Positions 4,952-6,578 of a DNA stretch of 6,578 bases are shown piece after piece. The position numbers were made by a program, and so were the translations under genes. Each line of letters opens with the position of its first letter. The stretch's first letter is position 1. Below the pieces are notes generated by a model. It was given only the letters and a program-made list of their open reading frames with translations, was not told the DNA's origin and made no database searches. The stretch comes from Bifidobacterium breve. GTDB taxonomy: Bacteria; Actinomycetota; Actinomycetes; Nanopelagicales; Nanopelagicaceae. The stretch is taken from NCBI GenBank assembly GCA_945869505.1, contig CAMBOZ010000066.1:1-6578 (forward strand). Direction: 5' to 3'.

Positions 4952-6578
4952 CTATTTGGTTACTGCTGCGCGACCAGATTCCAATCTAGCAATTGGTACT
5001 CGGTATGGTGAACATGAAACATAATCCAGGCCTAATTCATGGAAGAAATGAATACTGCGCGGATCGCCTCCGTGTTCTCCGCATATACCTAGTTTGAAGT
5101 CGCTTCGCACTTCACGAGAAAGATCAACAGCTTTGCGGACCAAAATTCCGACGCCTGCTTCATCTAAAGACTCAAATGGATTAAATGGAAGAAGTTCTAG
5201 ATCAAGATAGCGTGGCAAGAAAGTTGATTCCACATCATCGCGGCTAAATGCCCAAGTTAATTGCGTTAAATCATTGGTTCCAAAAGAGAAGAAATCTGCG
5301 TGCACACCTAAGCGATCGGCGGTGATTGCAGCGCGAGGAGTCTCAATCATTGTGCCTATCGGCATATCTATCTCTTGATTGGTTCCTTTAAATGTTCGAG
5401 CAATTTCTTCTTCTAAAGTCTCGCGCAAATATAAGAGCTCACGCTGGGTTGAAACAAGCGGAATCATTACCTCGGGCCGCGGATCGTGGCCTAGCTTTCT
5501 AACTTCAAGACAAGCGTGCACCATGGCGCGCACCTGCATTTTGTAGAGTTCTGGAATCAAAATTCCAAGGCGCACACCGCGCAACCCCAACATTGGATTG
5601 GATTCGTGTAAACGGCGAACGGCAGCAAACAGGGCTTTATCTCTAGCCGGTATTTCCTCGCCGAGTGCTTCACGTCGCGCCATCTGCGAACTTAAATCAA
5701 CAAGTGAAGGCAGAAATTCGTGTAACGGTGGATCTAGTAAACGAATTGTCACCGGCAAACCGGACATCGCCATCATAATTCCAACGAAATCTGCGCGTTG
5801 TAGCGGTTCCATTTCGGCAATAACGCCACGTTGCACATCTTCGTTTTCGGCAAGCACCAAGCGTTCTACATAAGAACGGCGCTCCCCCAGGAACATATGT
5901 TCTGTGCGACAGAGACCAACGCCTTCTGCTCCTAAAATTCTGGCGCGAATTGCATCCTCAGGAGTATCCGCATTTGTGTGCACGCGCAATTCGCGGCGTG
6001 AATCTGCGTGGGTCAAGATGGTGTGAACCGCTTTAACTACGGGTGATGCCTGATCGCTTTCTGCTGATACACGTCCCTCTAGATATGAAGTAACAGAGGA
6101 AGCGACAACAGGGACTGCTCCAAGGTAAACAATTCCAGTTGTGCCATCAATAGAGATGATGTCACCTTCATAAACTGTGTAGCTGCCAACGGTAAATAAA
6201 TTTGCACGCTCATCAACTGAAATTGAATCGGTGCCACAGATAGCGGTCTTTCCCATTCCGCGAGCGACAACTGCTGCGTGTGAAGTTTTGCCGCCGCGGC
6301 TAGTCAAGATTCCTTCTGCCGCAACCATTCCGACTAAATCATCTGGGCTGGTTTCACGTCTTACTAAAATTACTTTCTTACCTGCTTTACTCATATCAAA
6401 GGCACGTTTGGAATCAAAGACTGCTTCACCAACAGCGGCTCCTGGTGATGCCGGAATTCCCCGGGCAATCTCAACAAGTGACCCTCTAGTATCAAATTGC
6501 GGAAACATTAACGCTGCTAATTGATCGCCGCTGGTACGAGCCAGTGCCTCATCCATGGTGATCGTGCCTTCTTCAACA
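4952..6578 (-). CDS. ppdK: Pyruvate, phosphate dikinase, central and C-terminal part (5' end outside window)
   Basis: Pyruvate phosphate dikinase interconverts ATP, pyruvate and phosphate with AMP, phosphoenolpyruvate and diphosphate, through a phosphohistidine carrier, in central carbon metabolism. The frame stays open to the right edge, reading V-E-E-G-T-I-T before the internal Met at 6556, a normal internal PPDK sequence, so that Met is not the start. Numbered from it: GGKTSHAAVVARGMG with the phosphohistidine H93; LCRTEHMF with R217; TIRLLDPPLHEF with R272; MIETPRAA with E405; FSFGTNDLTQ with N428; and GICGEHGGDP with catalytic C492. These cover the swivelling phosphohistidine domain and the TIM-barrel PEP/pyruvate domain, and all key residues are present. 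The ATP-grasp nucleotide domain lies beyond the window. The end (VSCSPYRVPIARL) is the normal family C-terminus. A related PEP synthase is ruled out by the TRTEHMF and SPYRVPIARL context. Confidence 0.95.
   Translation of the reverse strand, partial: VEEGTITMDEALARTSGDQLAALMFPQFDTRGSLVEIARGIPASPGAAVGEAVFDSKRAFDMSKAGKKVILVRRETSPDDLVGMVAAEGILTSRGGKTSHAAVVARGMGKTAICGTDSISVDERANLFTVGSYTVYEGDIISIDGTTGIVYLGAVPVVASSVTSYLEGRVSAESDQASPVVKAVHTILTHADSRRELRVHTNADTPEDAIRARILGAEGVGLCRTEHMFLGERRSYVERLVLAENEDVQRGVIAEMEPLQRADFVGIMMAMSGLPVTIRLLDPPLHEFLPSLVDLSSQMARREALGEEIPARDKALFAAVRRLHESNPMLGLRGVRLGILIPELYKMQVRAMVHACLEVRKLGHDPRPEVMIPLVSTQRELLYLRETLEEEIARTFKGTNQEIDMPIGTMIETPRAAITADRLGVHADFFSFGTNDLTQLTWAFSRDDVESTFLPRYLDLELLPFNPFESLDEAGVGILVRKAVDLSREVRSDFKLGICGEHGGDPRSIHFFHELGLDYVSCSPYRVPIARLESGRAAVTK

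Noticed and set aside
6231..6524. 97-codon plus-strand open frame within the dikinase gene
   Set aside because: The opposite strand here encodes the strongly conserved phosphohistidine domain of pyruvate phosphate dikinase, so this frame is a by-product.

Overview
The window looks like a compact chromosome segment from a low-to-moderate GC actinobacterium, possibly a streamlined freshwater lineage of the acI/Nanopelagicales type. This is inference. It rests on a mycoredoxin (mycothiol systems are actinobacterial), a DUF6986 protein next to allantoicase (typical of Actinobacteria), a base composition that by eye is well below that of Streptomyces or Mycobacterium, and very short or overlapping gene junctions. 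No gap between genes exceeds about 150 bases.

Left part (1-1658, + strand): the C-terminal repeat of an allantoicase runs in from outside the window and overlaps by four bases (GTGA) a DUF6986 gene of the HpcH/HpaI aldolase/citrate lyase class. The pair belongs to purine/allantoin breakdown. Allantoicase makes ureidoglycolate, whose further breakdown gives glyoxylate, a plausible substrate for the second enzyme. A convergent mycoredoxin gene follows (1673-1912, - strand).

Middle (2055-4236): a probable restriction-modification locus. A beta-class amino-DNA methyltransferase (TTG start, + strand) meets tail to tail, with directly abutting stop codons, a minus-strand gene for a small HNH-type nuclease carrying an EIDHR motif and two cysteine pairs that could bind zinc. 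An unrecognised acidic protein lies 28 bases upstream of the nuclease on the same strand and is probably co-transcribed with it.

Right part (4329-6578, - strand): a DoxX-like four-helix membrane protein whose first helix lies upstream of any usable ATG/GTG/TTG start, a 49-residue CDGSH-like putative iron-sulfur protein immediately upstream of it, and the C-terminal two thirds or so of pyruvate phosphate dikinase, whose 5' end lies beyond the right edge. The 49-residue gene and the upstream part of the membrane-protein frame were found by direct reading of the minus strand.

The two most interesting points are the unassigned restriction-modification pair with its unknown third gene, and the possible translational coupling of a minimal CDGSH-like protein with a DoxX-like membrane protein that lacks a normal start codon.
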